Both the position numbers and the translations under genes were made by a program. Below, piece after piece: positions 54,600 through 64,000 of a stretch of DNA of 64,000 bases (its first letter is position 1; each line of letters opens with the position of its first letter). The stretch comes from Blasia pusilla (lineage: Eukaryota > Marchantiophyta > Marchantiopsida > Blasiales): contig CM114271.1 in the NCBI GenBank assembly GCA_050084515.1, forward strand, positions 9,610,001 to 9,674,000, given 5' to 3'. The notes under the pieces were generated by a model that saw only the letters and a list, made by a program, of their open reading frames with translations, searched no databases and had not been told where the DNA came from.

Positions 54600-55855
54600 A
54601 TGAAAGACAAATTTGTACGTCGGAACTTTTTACACGAGAAGACCATGCCTAACGCCTCTCGTTCGGTGGTTGTATATTTCTGCTCTGCCGCCGATAGTTG
54701 TCGGCCGGCGTAGTAAATTGGAAAATCATGTTTGTGCTCATCCAATTGGCTGAGCACTACTCCAATGGCAAATGAGGATGTGTCCACATATACGTGGAAG
54801 GGTTTGGTCCAATCGGGGACCGGCACGAGAGCCTTTTGCAATGCGTCTTTTAAGGTGTCGAATGCCACTTGGCACGCTGGTGTCCACTCCCATTCGGTGG
54901 TCTTCTTAAGTAATGCAGTAAGAGCGCGCGCTTTTACCGCGTAATCTCTAATAAATCGTCGATAGTACCCGACATGTCCCAAGAATCCTCTCAATTCCCG
55001 GTGATTAGTGGGTGGTTCCAATGCGACGATAATATCCACCTTGGCCTTGTCGACCTCAATTCCTTGCGCCGGCACTCGGTGTCCCAACAGAATTCCTTGT
55101 TTCATAGCGATATATGATTTGTCCGGATGAAGGGACAAATGCACTTCACGACAGCGTGCGAGTGCTAACTCTAACTTTTCCAGATGTTCGGCCTCCGTGC
55201 TAAAGATACAAAAATCGTCTAAAAAGATTTCCACGAACTTCCGAAGATACTCCTGGAAGATGGAGATCATCATCCGTTGGAAAGTAGCTGGGGCATTGCA
55301 CAACCCAAAAGGCATTACGCGATATGCAAAAGTTCCCCAGTCCGTCATGAACGTTGTGAGGGGACGATCCTTTTCTCGTATGGATACCTGGTTGTACCCC
55401 GAATATCCGTCCAAGAAAGTATAACGCTCGTGCCCGGCCACTTTATCCAAAATATTGTCAGTGAAAGGTAGAGGATGGTGGTCTTTTAAGGTGGCCGCAT
55501 TTAATTTCCGATAGTCCTGGCACACTCGGATTTTGCCCGTTTGTTTTTTAGGCACAATTACGATGGGCGACACCCACTCGCTGCTTAACACCGGATAGAT
55601 TATTCCTGCCTCGAGACGCTGATCGATCTCGTCCTTGACTAACAATGAGAACTTCGGATTCAGTAGATATTGTCGCATTCGCACCGGAACCGCCCCTTCT
55701 TTAAGATCAATTCGGTGTTCACCATATTGTGCGGGAATGCCTGTCATTTCATCCATGGAGTATGCAAAGACATCCAAATACTCAAACAGTAGTCTTTTAT
55801 ATTTTATAAGTGTGGTGGGAGACAAATCCAAAAAGGCGTAGAGACTTTGATGCAA
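54572..55855 (-). pseudogene. G4 reverse transcriptase and RNase H
   Basis: This is the longest intact frame in the window, 427 residues. Blocks in order: VPVRMRQYLLNPKFSLLVKD, EWVSPIVIVPKKQTGKIRVC, QDYRKLNAATLKDHHPLP, MPFGLCNAPATFQRMM and the catalytic FLDDFCIF (residues 211-218; FLDD replaces the commoner YxDD and occurs in Athila/Tat elements). RNase H has YVDTSSFAIGVVLSQLDEHK and QKYTTTEREALGMVFSCKKF. It ends by frameshift shortly after that. The enzyme would make cDNA; the domain itself looks intact. Confidence 0.92.
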
Positions 55856-55988
55856 TATTGACCTGGGCGTAGTCCCGCTCCCGAACCATGTTTTTCAGAA
55901 GCGGAAGGTGCTATGACCTAGCTTCTCTTCCTTCTCAAAGTCGACCTTGGCTTGGAGGGTACCGCCTTCTCGTCTATTTCATAACATT

Positions 55989-56528
55989 CTAAATAATATA
56001 CATTGGGCGAGGACTCGATGAGCGGTGGTGTTGTCTTGATCGACGTATAGCCGCCGTCGGTCGGTGGCGTCTCTCCTTGGGGTGGTCGAGATTTCCACGA
56101 CGACTTGATGAGCCGCTTCGAGTCCTGATTCGGCGCTTGAACGTGAAACGTCGCCTTCCCAATCTGTAGTCACCCTCGCGCCATACAGCCAGGGTCTTCC
56201 GATGAGCAAAGGATAGCCCGTCGCGGTCAGGGGTTGCAAGACTAAGTAGTCCAATAGAAACAACACCCCCCCGAGCATGGTCGGAATTTGCGTGAGTCGT
56301 CAAGGGTCTCTTCGGGATTGATCCCAAAACCGCAAGTACTTGTCTCGTGGGCTCGTACACCGTGTACCCTAGGGCCCGAGTTGTTTGCTCCGTCATAATA
56401 TTGTTTCCGCTTCCGGAATCAATGGGGACCTTCTTAATAGTATGGCCCTCAATCTCCACCTCCACTTCTGGGGCTCCCAAGTCTTCTACTTCGATGCGGA
56501 ACAAATCCACCATTGGCAGATGCTTCAT
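55989..56528 (-). pseudogene. G4 aspartic protease
   Basis: The frame MKHLPMVDLFRIEVEDLGAP leads into IKKVPIDSGSGNNIMTEQTT, an aspartic protease site with D-S-G, then ALGYTVYEPTRQVLAVLGSI. A frameshift near 56280 moves the next block (GGVLFLLDYLVLQPLTATGY, PLLIGRPWLYGARV) to another frame; LLIGRPWL fits the second conserved protease block (ILGRPWL). It would process Gag-Pol. Confidence 0.85.
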
Positions 56529-56949
56529 GACTTTCTGGGTCTTTTTGCGGCTGATTTTCCCTTTCTTTGCAAGATTTTTTTCAGATATCTTGGGTTATCC
56601 ATTAGCAATCAGAAAGGGGTTATGTTGGCCGGGGTTGACGCCAAGTTCCTCAGTAAATCGTAAGCTTCTAGGACAAGGGTGATGTCGCCATGGCTTGGAC
56701 TCTCGTACTTGGTTTGGCCTTTATCTTCTCTGGGGTCTGTTTCCCCTCTAGTTCCTGGGCCTCCCAAACTTGAGCACGGACCTGGTCCTCCACATCTTGA
56801 TGGAAGTATTTCGGATGACTTCGGTCAAAGGCCGGGTCCACATCGCCTTTGAGGATGGCCTTCCCAGCACGTAAGGTGTTCACATCTTTGTTCTTGGGCT
56901 CCCTAGCTTCGCGCGAAGACGAAGCACCCTTCTTTACCTTTGGGGTCCC

Positions 56950-58772
56950 CGCGGTCTAACTCTTTGATCTCGTGGTGACCGCCAACACAGTTTCTTGAAA
57001 TTCTTTGGGCTAGTCCGATGATTCCTCGTTGGTCCCTTCGGTCGAGTCTTCCTCACTGATGGTGACTCGCTTTGGTCTCGGGGACACTACTTCTTCCACC
57101 CGGACCAGTTGTACATTTACATCGTTCTTGGGCTCTGGTTGAGCCGCGGGAGTATTTACATATCTGACCAACAAACGCGGGACCTTGGGCTCCGGGCATT
57201 CCACGGCAGTGTGCCCGCCCTTCTTGCAGTTCCCGCATAAGGGATTGAGTCCCACTGGTCGCTTTGGGTTTGGGCAATTATTGGCCCAATGGTCTGCTGC
57301 GCCGTAGTTATAACAACAATTTCTTTTGATGGGTGGTGTGAAGGCCGCCGCACCCATAATCTGTCTCAGGGGTCTCTGTTCTCCGTATTCCGGAGGTACA
57401 TACCGCGTGATCCAGCTTCTCCCAGGGTTTGGGGGTGGCACCGCTTGAACGGCGTAGCACCCTTCCCACTATTCTGGTTCATACCATCCTTCTTCAATAG
57501 GGGCCTCTTCCTGGACCCACCGCAGATCCCTCTGAGTAGGGCATTCTTGTATAGTATGCCCCTGGGTTCCACAACTACTACCCCAAATGTTGGGCCTCAT
57601 CAGCCCGGGTCGTCTTCTGGGGTCCTTCTGGGCCGCCAGATGTACCTTCAACTCAGCCATTTGTTTACTGAGTTCCTCCATGGCCGACTTGCCGGCCTTC
57701 CTTGCCGTCCCTCTTACTGGACTCTCCGACCGCTGAGGACGACGCTTGGTACTTGGTCGGGTTTTGGTCTGGTGCTTGGGGAGTGATGACGCCTGCTCTT
57801 CCCTTTCCTTTTAGCTTTTACCTCCTGCTCGAGTCCGAGGACTCGGACAAATCCTCTGTAGAGGATTCCGTGTCGGTGGAGGACGCTTCGTCTTCGGACG
57901 AAGCACTAGTCTGCAACGCCCCTCTTCGTTGATGACGCCGTCTTCTTGTTCGGTGGGACTTTTCTGAGGCTTCGTACGCCTCAGCAGAGGCTATGACTGC
58001 CTCCAGGGAATCCCGTTGGCCTCTCGAGCAATACCAATCCATTTCTTTGGACAAGCCGGACACAAACCAATCTACCAATTGGGAGGTAGTCGTGTGTTCT
58101 AGCTTATTCACAAGGATCCAGAACCGTTGGGTATATTCCCGGAGGGTCTCCTTCTTTCTACGCTTCAAGTTGCGAAGCTTGTAAGAAGCCTTTCCTCGAA
58201 CTCCAAGTCGCGGAACTCATGTAGGAAGGATTCCAAGACCCTTTTCCAGGTTTCCGTGACTTCTGCTCCAAGACCTCTATACCACTGGCTTGCTCGCTTC
58301 TTGAGCAGGCCCGGAAAGACTCGTAACAAATCCTCCTCTGCCCCTTCCCCGTTGGCTTTTGCGACATGGGTGAATTCAAGAACAAAGTTATCCACATCGT
58401 CTCGTCGGCCTCCAGCAAAGGTGGGGTACCTTAGCAGAGTTTTTCTAGTGTTGGCCATGGGAACTGCTCTCCTGCTGGCTCCCGGGCTTGATGCTCGAGA
58501 GGGAGGAAGTAAAGGTGTTTCCCGAGGTGCTCTGATCGGCTCCTCGCTCCCTGACTCCCCAAAGGGGTCCCAGGACGACTCTTCGTCCGACTGCGAACTT
58601 GCAGGGGGCGTAGTGGAGAATTTGTCCCTTTCTTTCTTCTTGCTCTTCGCCGCCGGACGAGGATTTAAGACTCGGAGACGAACCCGACGGTCTCAAGCCG
58701 GTTCTTTGTTCCCTCGCTATCTGCGCCCGATCGGCTCATTTGCTCTCGCGAAGAGGGTTGAGAGCCTTCCAT
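56950..58772 (-). pseudogene. gag: G4 gag, broken
   Basis: It probably starts MEGSQPSSREQMSRSG at 58772. The capsid-like part is at 58458-57820 (MANTRKTLLRYPTFAGGRRD, LEFTHVAKANGEGAEEDLLR, WYRGLGAEVTETWKRVLESF, LREYTQRFWILVNKLEHTTT, LVDWFVSGLSKEMDW). A Ser/Asp/Glu-rich linker follows. Zinc knuckles are CGTQGHTIQEC (about 57560), CCYNYGAADHWANNC and CGNCKKGGHTAVEC (57320-57190). Stops and frameshifts occur at several points. It is the close relative of G2 gag (16340-18120). The leader 58773-59200 carries no gene. Confidence 0.87.
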
Positions 58773-59200
58773 AAGTCTCTTGGGGGATTTGGCAACTTGC
58801 GTTCACCCCCAGGGTGGCGATAGGGTAAGGGTCCATGGATGGAGGTTAACTAATGATTCTTTTTACACCTACAGGAGGGTGCCTGGTGCTCCTACGCTTC
58901 CTGCCAGGTTTTCCTCCCATAGACAGAAGTATCGGGTTTTCACCAAGTACAACTATCGTCCATGGGCGAAGCACCGTCCGTTCATTGGTTCTTTGACCAT
59001 TCTAATTAGTTGGTCTATCTTCTCTAGCACCAATGCAGCAACTGTATTGTTATCTTCAAGCATACATTGTCTTACGGGGGTCGCTAGAGCTAGCTGATGG
59101 TCTTTAGTAAGAACTAGAATGTGGGGTTTTCTAGGAGCGAAGCTTCTTTCTCCGTTCCCTGCTTCCCCATGGGTCTTTCTCTCCCTTCTCAGCCAAGGGT

Positions 59201-59222
59201 ATGATCCCCGGTAGCGGCGCCA
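59201..59222 (-). other. G4 primer-binding site
   Basis: On the minus strand TGGCGCCGCTACCGGGGATC matches the tRNA-Asp-type site of plant gypsy elements (TGGCGCCGTTGCCGGGGA). It lies 17 bp inside the 5' LTR end, which is unusually far. Confidence 0.8.
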
Positions 59223-59239
59223 AAAAGTCTTCGACTATA

Positions 59240-60486
59240 TGTAATGTCTAAGTGTTTCTTATTTACAGTCAATTGTAGAGTTCGATCCCCAAGAGGATCA
59301 TTGTTGGATGAAAAGAGAGCATAAAGTGATGATTATGTTGTAAAAGTGTAATTGATTATGTAATTCAAATGTAATATTCCAGTAACATCTTCCGATCCTT
59401 TTTAGTACCTATGTTTTCTTCTTCAATTCTCTCGAGTGGAATTTAAGGTATGCTCAGGCAATTTGTTCTCTCGACACCTCGGAACCTCGCAGAGACCTCA
59501 AGAATAAAGCTGGCTTCTCCTACTTTTGGAACTCAATCCGTCGGGGCAGGTTACTCTCTGTCAAACAGATTTCATACAACTTTATGTTGATTATTCCATT
59601 GATGAGAAAGGTTTTCCTGATCCACTCTTCACTCGGCAGACCCAAAAAGAATATTCAGACATAAGCATCGCACATCAGAATGAATGAATGAATGCTTTAC
59701 TACTCCATCAAGAATTGGAAGACTTCAAAGTATATACAAGCTCGAGAGGGTACAACTCTCTTGCTCGGACCATTCCTACAGCATAAGGACTTCATGAGCA
59801 AATGATAATGATAGCTTCTCTCATGTTTCTTAAATATTCTCGAGAGTAGGAGCATTTCTATGATCCGAAGCGTTCTTGATGAAGTTGGTGTCTCTTCAAT
59901 ATCTGTAACTACCTAGATCTATGGTTCTGTTAGCTTTTCCTACGATCCCTGTGAATCCGCGGTACAAAACAGTTCTAACTACCAATTTGATACAAAGGGT
60001 CGCGCCCTTTCCTAGTCTGATTGTTTAAACTATGTGTCCATTCGAATCACAATCATGCTGAGCTTTGCTGCGCTAAATTTCCGGAGGACGGAGTTCTTCA
60101 TTCTTCGTGCCGTTAGCCGCTCCGCTCCGCTCGCGCCGCTCTTTCGCCAAGCTGGCCAGCTCTTCGCGCTTCGCTCTTCGTGCTTCGTGCTTTGGTCAAG
60201 AGCGAGGTACTTCGTATATAGAGCTTCGTTGAACTTCGTTAGACTTTGTTAAGCTTCGCTGAGCTTTGCTGAGCTTCGCGTTGATCCTTTATACTTTGTT
60301 ACAACTTTTGATTCTCCTCTAAGGCAAATCCTTGATCTTCCATCTCTCTGCCTTGTCTTAGGAGCTTGGTGATTCACTTATTCTTCTTCATAATAATAAA
60401 TAATCAAAATCAAAATCATAATATACAAGAGTCTTTGTTGAATAAAAAGATATATTCTTCAAGATTACAAAATTGTGGGTATCACA
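59240..60486 (-). repeat. G4 5' LTR
   Basis: TG...CA ends, near identity to 49617-50819, and an outer flank ATATG (60487-60491) that repeats the flank at 49612-49616. Confidence 0.92.
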
Positions 60487-60491
60487 ATATG

Positions 60492-60870
60492 CAACACGTC
60501 CGCAAAGAACTTCGCATTATAATCCTAACATGGGAGCAACTTGTCGGAGTCCGAGGGGTTGTTTTACAAGTGTTAGTGAATTTTTTGTCCATGAGCAACC
60601 CGTCAGAAGGCAACACGTTGCTGGCTTAGAGCAGCCCATGGTTGGCTAAGAGCAACCCGTCGCTTTCAGACGGGTTGCATCATTCCAAAAAATTGCAAAA
60701 GCATTAGCACTTGCAACCCGTCGGGTTCCGACGGGTTGCATTCACCCAATGGAGACTTGTAGTAAATTTGCAACCCGTCGATTCCAGACGGATTGCACCA
60801 CCAAAGTCTCTAGCTCAAACAATCCGACGGGTTGCATGCAGAGATGCAACCCGTCAGAGAAAGACAATTT
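60492..60870. repeat. Palindrome array in MULE D intron
   Basis: Units include CAACCCGTCGCTTTCAGACG plus GGTTG (60654-60678) and CAACCCGTCGGGTTCCGACG plus GGTTG (60715-60739). It matches the place of the array at 30955-31265 in B. Confidence 0.85.
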
Positions 60871-60897
60871 GGATACAAATTTAGAGCCCTTACCTCA

Positions 60898-62945
60898 ATT
60901 TGACTCGTCGCGGATCGGAGTGGATACTTGTTCTTGATGACCCACGATTGCGCCGTCCTCCACTTGAGCGACCTCTTGACGCACTGGAGGTTGAAGAGCT
61001 CCTCCTCGCTCCCTCCAGTCAAAACTAAGAAACAGCCCCTGTCACTGAGATAAGCGTCTGCAAAGGAAAACAAGAGCGTGATCTGGTCATAAGAAGAGGG
61101 ACATTCCAGTCTGGGACCCCGTCGGATGGATTCTCGTCCCACAAGCGCAACCCCGAGGGCAAATCAGCGACGAGGAGATCCACCGCCACCTCTTCGACCT
61201 CCCCATGGACCGTCTAGGGAGCGTGCATGTTTCGTTGAAGCTTCCATCCCAGCGTTGTCAAATTTTTGATGGCTGGTGTCGACGCTTGGGAACTGAAACT
61301 TTTCAGCTCATCCTGAAGATTTGTGCAGTGAAGGATGACGCTTGTCCGGGTCATTGTTTCTCTATGTCTTCCCAAAGATGATGGAGTGTATTCCACATTC
61401 TGGTATGCTCCCTAGGACAACCCTGGCGCCTCTCGCTTCCGCTTCTCCCGAGTCTGCGGTCGGCTTGTTGGGGTCTCTATGACCTCAGAATCTGGTGGAG
61501 TGTTTTTTTGCGAAGGACCTGGTCCGACCATCTCTCCCAACTCACCCGGACGATTCCAAATCTCACCTTGAATTTTCAACCTCTCTTTGGGAAGACTCAG
61601 CCTCGGAATTCTTCCATCCCCTCGCCTTGGCTTTGAGACCCGCTGTAGATTTGTCCTTGGCGATGACGACCTTGGACACCAACTCCGCTGTCTCGAGGGC
61701 TTGCTCCTCCGCATCTCCTTTAAAAAAGTCTTCAGGTTGCACAAAATTGGGGATGTCGTCCCTACCTGCGGCCACTGCATCATAGAGCAGGCGTAGATCT
61801 TTCTCGGTTATGTCCTCAGGGTCGTTGAAGTCCAACCAAATCGTGCAATTCTCCACCTCCCAATCGGCCATGCTTTGAGCCATCTCCATGTCGTACATGG
61901 AAAATGTCTCTCCATCAGGCAGAGAAGCCCACAATTTGCAGGCTGCCGCTATTTTTTGCCATGTACCTGCATTCTTACAATAGACGAGGTACTTGAACAC
62001 CATGCGTTGGGCAGCTCTTAGTCGAGATGCATCAGACGCCTGCTCCTGAAGATCTCGCTTCTTCTTTGCAAAATCCTTTTTTTTTGCCTCTATTTCTTCG
62101 TCAAGTTCTGCCTGAGGGAGGATGCGATCCTTGAACATTATTCTGAAACCTGGGTTTTTTATGGGCTTGTCCCGCATGTCATCAAGCCAAAGTTCAAAAT
62201 CTTCAGCACTCTTCATGTTTGCTTCCTCCGGAACTGGCTCTATTCTTTTCAGCTCCGCTTGGAGACCCACGAGCATGGACTTCCCGAGAAGCCGCAACGC
62301 GTCCCAAAATGACCATTCACGGAGCAAATGGGAGATCACTAGATCAGAGACACCCGAAGGATGGTGTGCCACCCTCTTTTGGGCCTCTATGCCCTCGAGA
62401 CTGATTTTCATCAGTCAGATTCTCCTAAATTTGCTAATTCGAGACAAGGCAAATCAATATACGCGATTGAGAGACACTTTCTCCCCAATCCAACCTTGCG
62501 GATCTTCATCCCTCTTCCGCTGGCGCTTGATTATCGCCTTCAGCTCCTTGTAGAAATCGGGGCCAAGTTCGGGGTTGAGAATGGCGATGTAGCGCTGCAT
62601 CTTGCTTGCCGTGTACTTTGTAGCTGCAGATACTGTAGCATGGATGAACTTTGCACGCTCAGAGACAGATACTTTCTCCCTCCGCTCCAGCTCCAATGCA
62701 ACGCTCTTCTTGGCGGCCTGTATCTTCGACCAGCAAAGGATTATCACGGCTGCATCTTGGGAAATAAACTTATTTGCCCAAGTCTTTTTTTATTTATTTG
62801 AGCACCCTTTGCCAGCATCTCATTTTCAAGGGCGTCGCCCAAGAACCCCTTGTACTCTGCCGAGTGCGTCGTTTGCACTTTCTTCACCCGATCGCAATCT
62901 TGGATCCAGTGATGGGTGACATTCCCCTCCGATACAATCTTGCAC
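60898..62945 (-). pseudogene. MULE D right-arm gene, exon 3: helical middle and methyltransferase-like motif IV
   Basis: Frames in order from the right: CKIVSEGNVTHHWIQDCDRV (62947), SKIQAAKKSVALELERREKV (62715), MKISLEGIEAQKRVAHHPSG (62411, 282 residues), then EVIETPTSRPQTREKRKREA and PSSLGRHRETMTRTSVILHC. The end (about 61200-60900) reads VAVDLLVADLPSGLRLWDEN, PLSYDQITLLFSFADAYLSD and RGCFLVLTGGSEEELFNLQC. This is the motif IV strand, loop, helix and strand layout of a methyltransferase with ADLPSG in place of DPP[YWF]. Copy D keeps Trp and Gln residues that are stops in copy B, so it helps fix the ancestral frame. Stops and indels remain. Confidence 0.6.
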
Positions 62946-62984
62946 ATCCAAACTCAATATTAGAATTTTTGCAAGGTACATGGG

Positions 62985-63590
62985 TTCCTCCAACCCGTCG
63001 GACTCCTACAGGTCGTCACAGCTCATGGTCGGAATGGAAGCAACGAGCTAAATTTTCCAACCCATCGGAGTCCGACGGATTGCATTGAGATTTGTGATTG
63101 CCCGATTTCAACCCATTGGAGTCCGACGGGTTGTCAGATAATCCGTATTTAGAGAGTGGTTTCGGAGAGAAAAGTGAACATATCAACCCGTCGGAGTCCG
63201 ACAAGTTGCGCAATTTCAATTAAAGCTGCAATTTGACGCCAAAAATATAGCTCCCCTACTTTTGAATGTAACCTGTCGGACTCCGACAAGTTGCTTTCAG
63301 CAAAAAACATCAAAAAACATCCAAAAATAGCTTCGAGTCAAGCAACCCGTCGTTCTCCGATGAGTTGCTTTCTTCAAAAAACATCCAAAAACAACGATGA
63401 GTCGAGCAACTCGTCGGACTCCGACGAGTTGCTTTTGGCCAAAAACATCCTTAACCTATGGTCAGTCGAACAACTTGTCGGACTCCGACGAGTTGCTTCC
63501 GGCCAAAAATATCCTAAACCAGTGATCAATCGAGCAACTTGTCGGAGTCCCACGAGTTGCTTTCGGCCAAAAACATCCTAAACATCCTAA
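62985..63590. repeat. Palindrome array in MULE D right-arm intron
   Basis: About ten units, including an exact one with arm CAACTCGTCGGA at about 63406-63430. Spacers (GGCCAAAAACATCC) match the reverse of those at 28095-28560. The array starts inside the ParB exon after codons for THWRHI, so the exon end kept in copy C is lost. Confidence 0.88.
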
Positions 63591-63593
63591 AAT

Positions 63594-63985
63594 GTGCCTC
63601 CAATGAGTTTGGGCACTCCTCTGCAAACTGGTCCACGCCATGAACCTGTGGTTTCCATCCCAGATGAAGAAATACAGGTTCCGCATCCAGCTGAATTCCG
63701 TCCCCTCTATCGCCCTTCTGAATTCCTGATCTCTCATCCTCCAGAATGTGTCGAGCGCTTCCAAGTCCTCCTCCGTAACCAACGCTTGGGTTCCATGGTC
63801 ATCGTAAGGCTGAACATAAAACGGAGGGAAGTTGTCGATGTAGGATGCTGTCGTTGCCGATTGTTTCAGCTTCGCAATATCCTTGTCAGACTAAATTTCG
63901 CGGAGTTACTCCGTAGTTTGCAATCGGAAAAGTGGAATTCTCAGGGCGTTCTGGCCCTCCATTAGTGCCATCTTCTTTACCACTT
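63594..63985 (-). pseudogene. MULE D right-arm gene, exon 2: ParB-like domain
   Basis: Best-preserved ParB-like core in the window: RIPLFRLQTTE, KLKQSATTASYIDNFPPFYV, EDLEALDTFWRMRDQEFRRA, then NLYFFIWDGNHRFMAWT. DGNHR fits the [DG][GQ]xHR phosphate-binding signature of ParB/Srx domains, in which the His and Arg are key. Two TAG/TAA-type stops lie before KLKQS. The window ends just upstream of the intron 1 acceptor, so exon 1 and the transposase are not visible. Confidence 0.65.
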
Positions 63986-64000
63986 GTCACAACAGGGACA

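Larger units (their letters stand above)
49617..60486 (-). mobile_element. G4: complete Ty3/gypsy element, minus strand
   Basis: LTRs at 59240-60486 (5') and 49617-50819 (3') bound gag, protease, RT, RNase H, integrase and an extra ORF3. The 5-bp target duplication ATATG is present on both sides (49612-49616 and 60487-60491). The primer site is tRNA-Asp-like. The FLDD form of the RT box, the primer type, the long size (10.9 kb) and the extra 3' gene suggest the Athila/Tat branch. Several frameshifts and stops make it non-autonomous. It inserted in the intron of MULE D. Confidence 0.93.
45856..64000 (-). mobile_element. MULE copy D, split by a solo LTR and a complete gypsy element
   Basis: Read on the minus strand, pieces 64000-60492, 49616-49478 and 48186-45856 are collinear with copy B from the ParB exon to the right terminus. 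The gaps are G4 (49617-60486) and a solo LTR (48187-49477). The short piece 49478-49616 contains TTGTTTCCAACGTGCTTCTT and CGAGCACAACTTCG, matching 31345-31425 of copy B, which confirms the join. The transposase arm would lie beyond the window. Confidence 0.8.

Noticed and set aside
49617-60486. Endogenous retrovirus with an envelope gene
   Set aside because: The gene after integrase has no signal peptide, cleavage site or transmembrane segment that I can see; the element is an ordinary plant-type gypsy retrotransposon.
1-64000. tRNA, rRNA or host protein-coding genes
   Set aside because: None could be supported; all convincing coding matches are transposon proteins.

Overview
The window looks like repeat-rich nuclear DNA from a large streptophyte genome. 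I infer a charophyte alga, possibly a Chara-like one, with low confidence. The reasons are plant-type Ty3/gypsy and Copia elements, spliced transposon genes, tRNA-Asp-type primer sites, and a gypsy element carrying a C5 DNA methyltransferase, an arrangement published for charophytes and dinoflagellates. I see no host housekeeping gene, tRNA or rRNA. Essentially everything is transposable element, nested and decayed.

Layout. (1) 785-8479, plus strand: a Ty3/gypsy element G1 in the order gag, protease, C5 cytosine methyltransferase (DNMT), RT, RNase H, integrase, PHD finger, then a 3' LTR; its 5' LTR is not in the window. (2) 9784-12388: remains of a second gypsy element (integrase end, LTR, gag stub, LTR stub). 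(3) 12389-15458: right arm of a large Mutator-like (MULE) DNA transposon, copy A, broken by a fragment of another DNMT-gypsy (15459-15995). (4) 16340-19717: minus-strand gypsy gag and LTR (G2), next to a Copia fragment (19718-20760) and a small reversed MULE piece E. (5) 21346-33735: the most complete MULE, copy B. (6) 33743-41752: MULE copy C. (7) 41753-45855: 3' end of a minus-strand gypsy (G3). (8) 45856-64000: MULE copy D on the minus strand, split by a solo LTR (48187-49477) and by a complete gypsy element G4 (49617-60486, target duplication ATATG).

The MULE is the most unusual system. It has two divergent genes. The left gene is a spliced DDE-type transposase with a C-terminal SWIM zinc finger. 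The right gene is spliced and encodes a charged coiled-coil N-terminus, a ParB/sulfiredoxin-like domain (DGNHR motif), a long helical middle, and what reads as a divergent beta-class (N6A/N4C) amino-methyltransferase domain. Between the two genes, and inside their introns, lie arrays of a 25-bp CpG-rich near-perfect palindrome (arms CAACCCGTCGGA around one central base). A core promoter with CACGTC exactly 56 bp before a TATA box recurs in three copies.

The window therefore holds two unrelated transposon families that each carry DNA-methyltransferase-like genes. All coding regions seen are interrupted. Many stops look like C-to-T changes, as expected from decay of methylated DNA.
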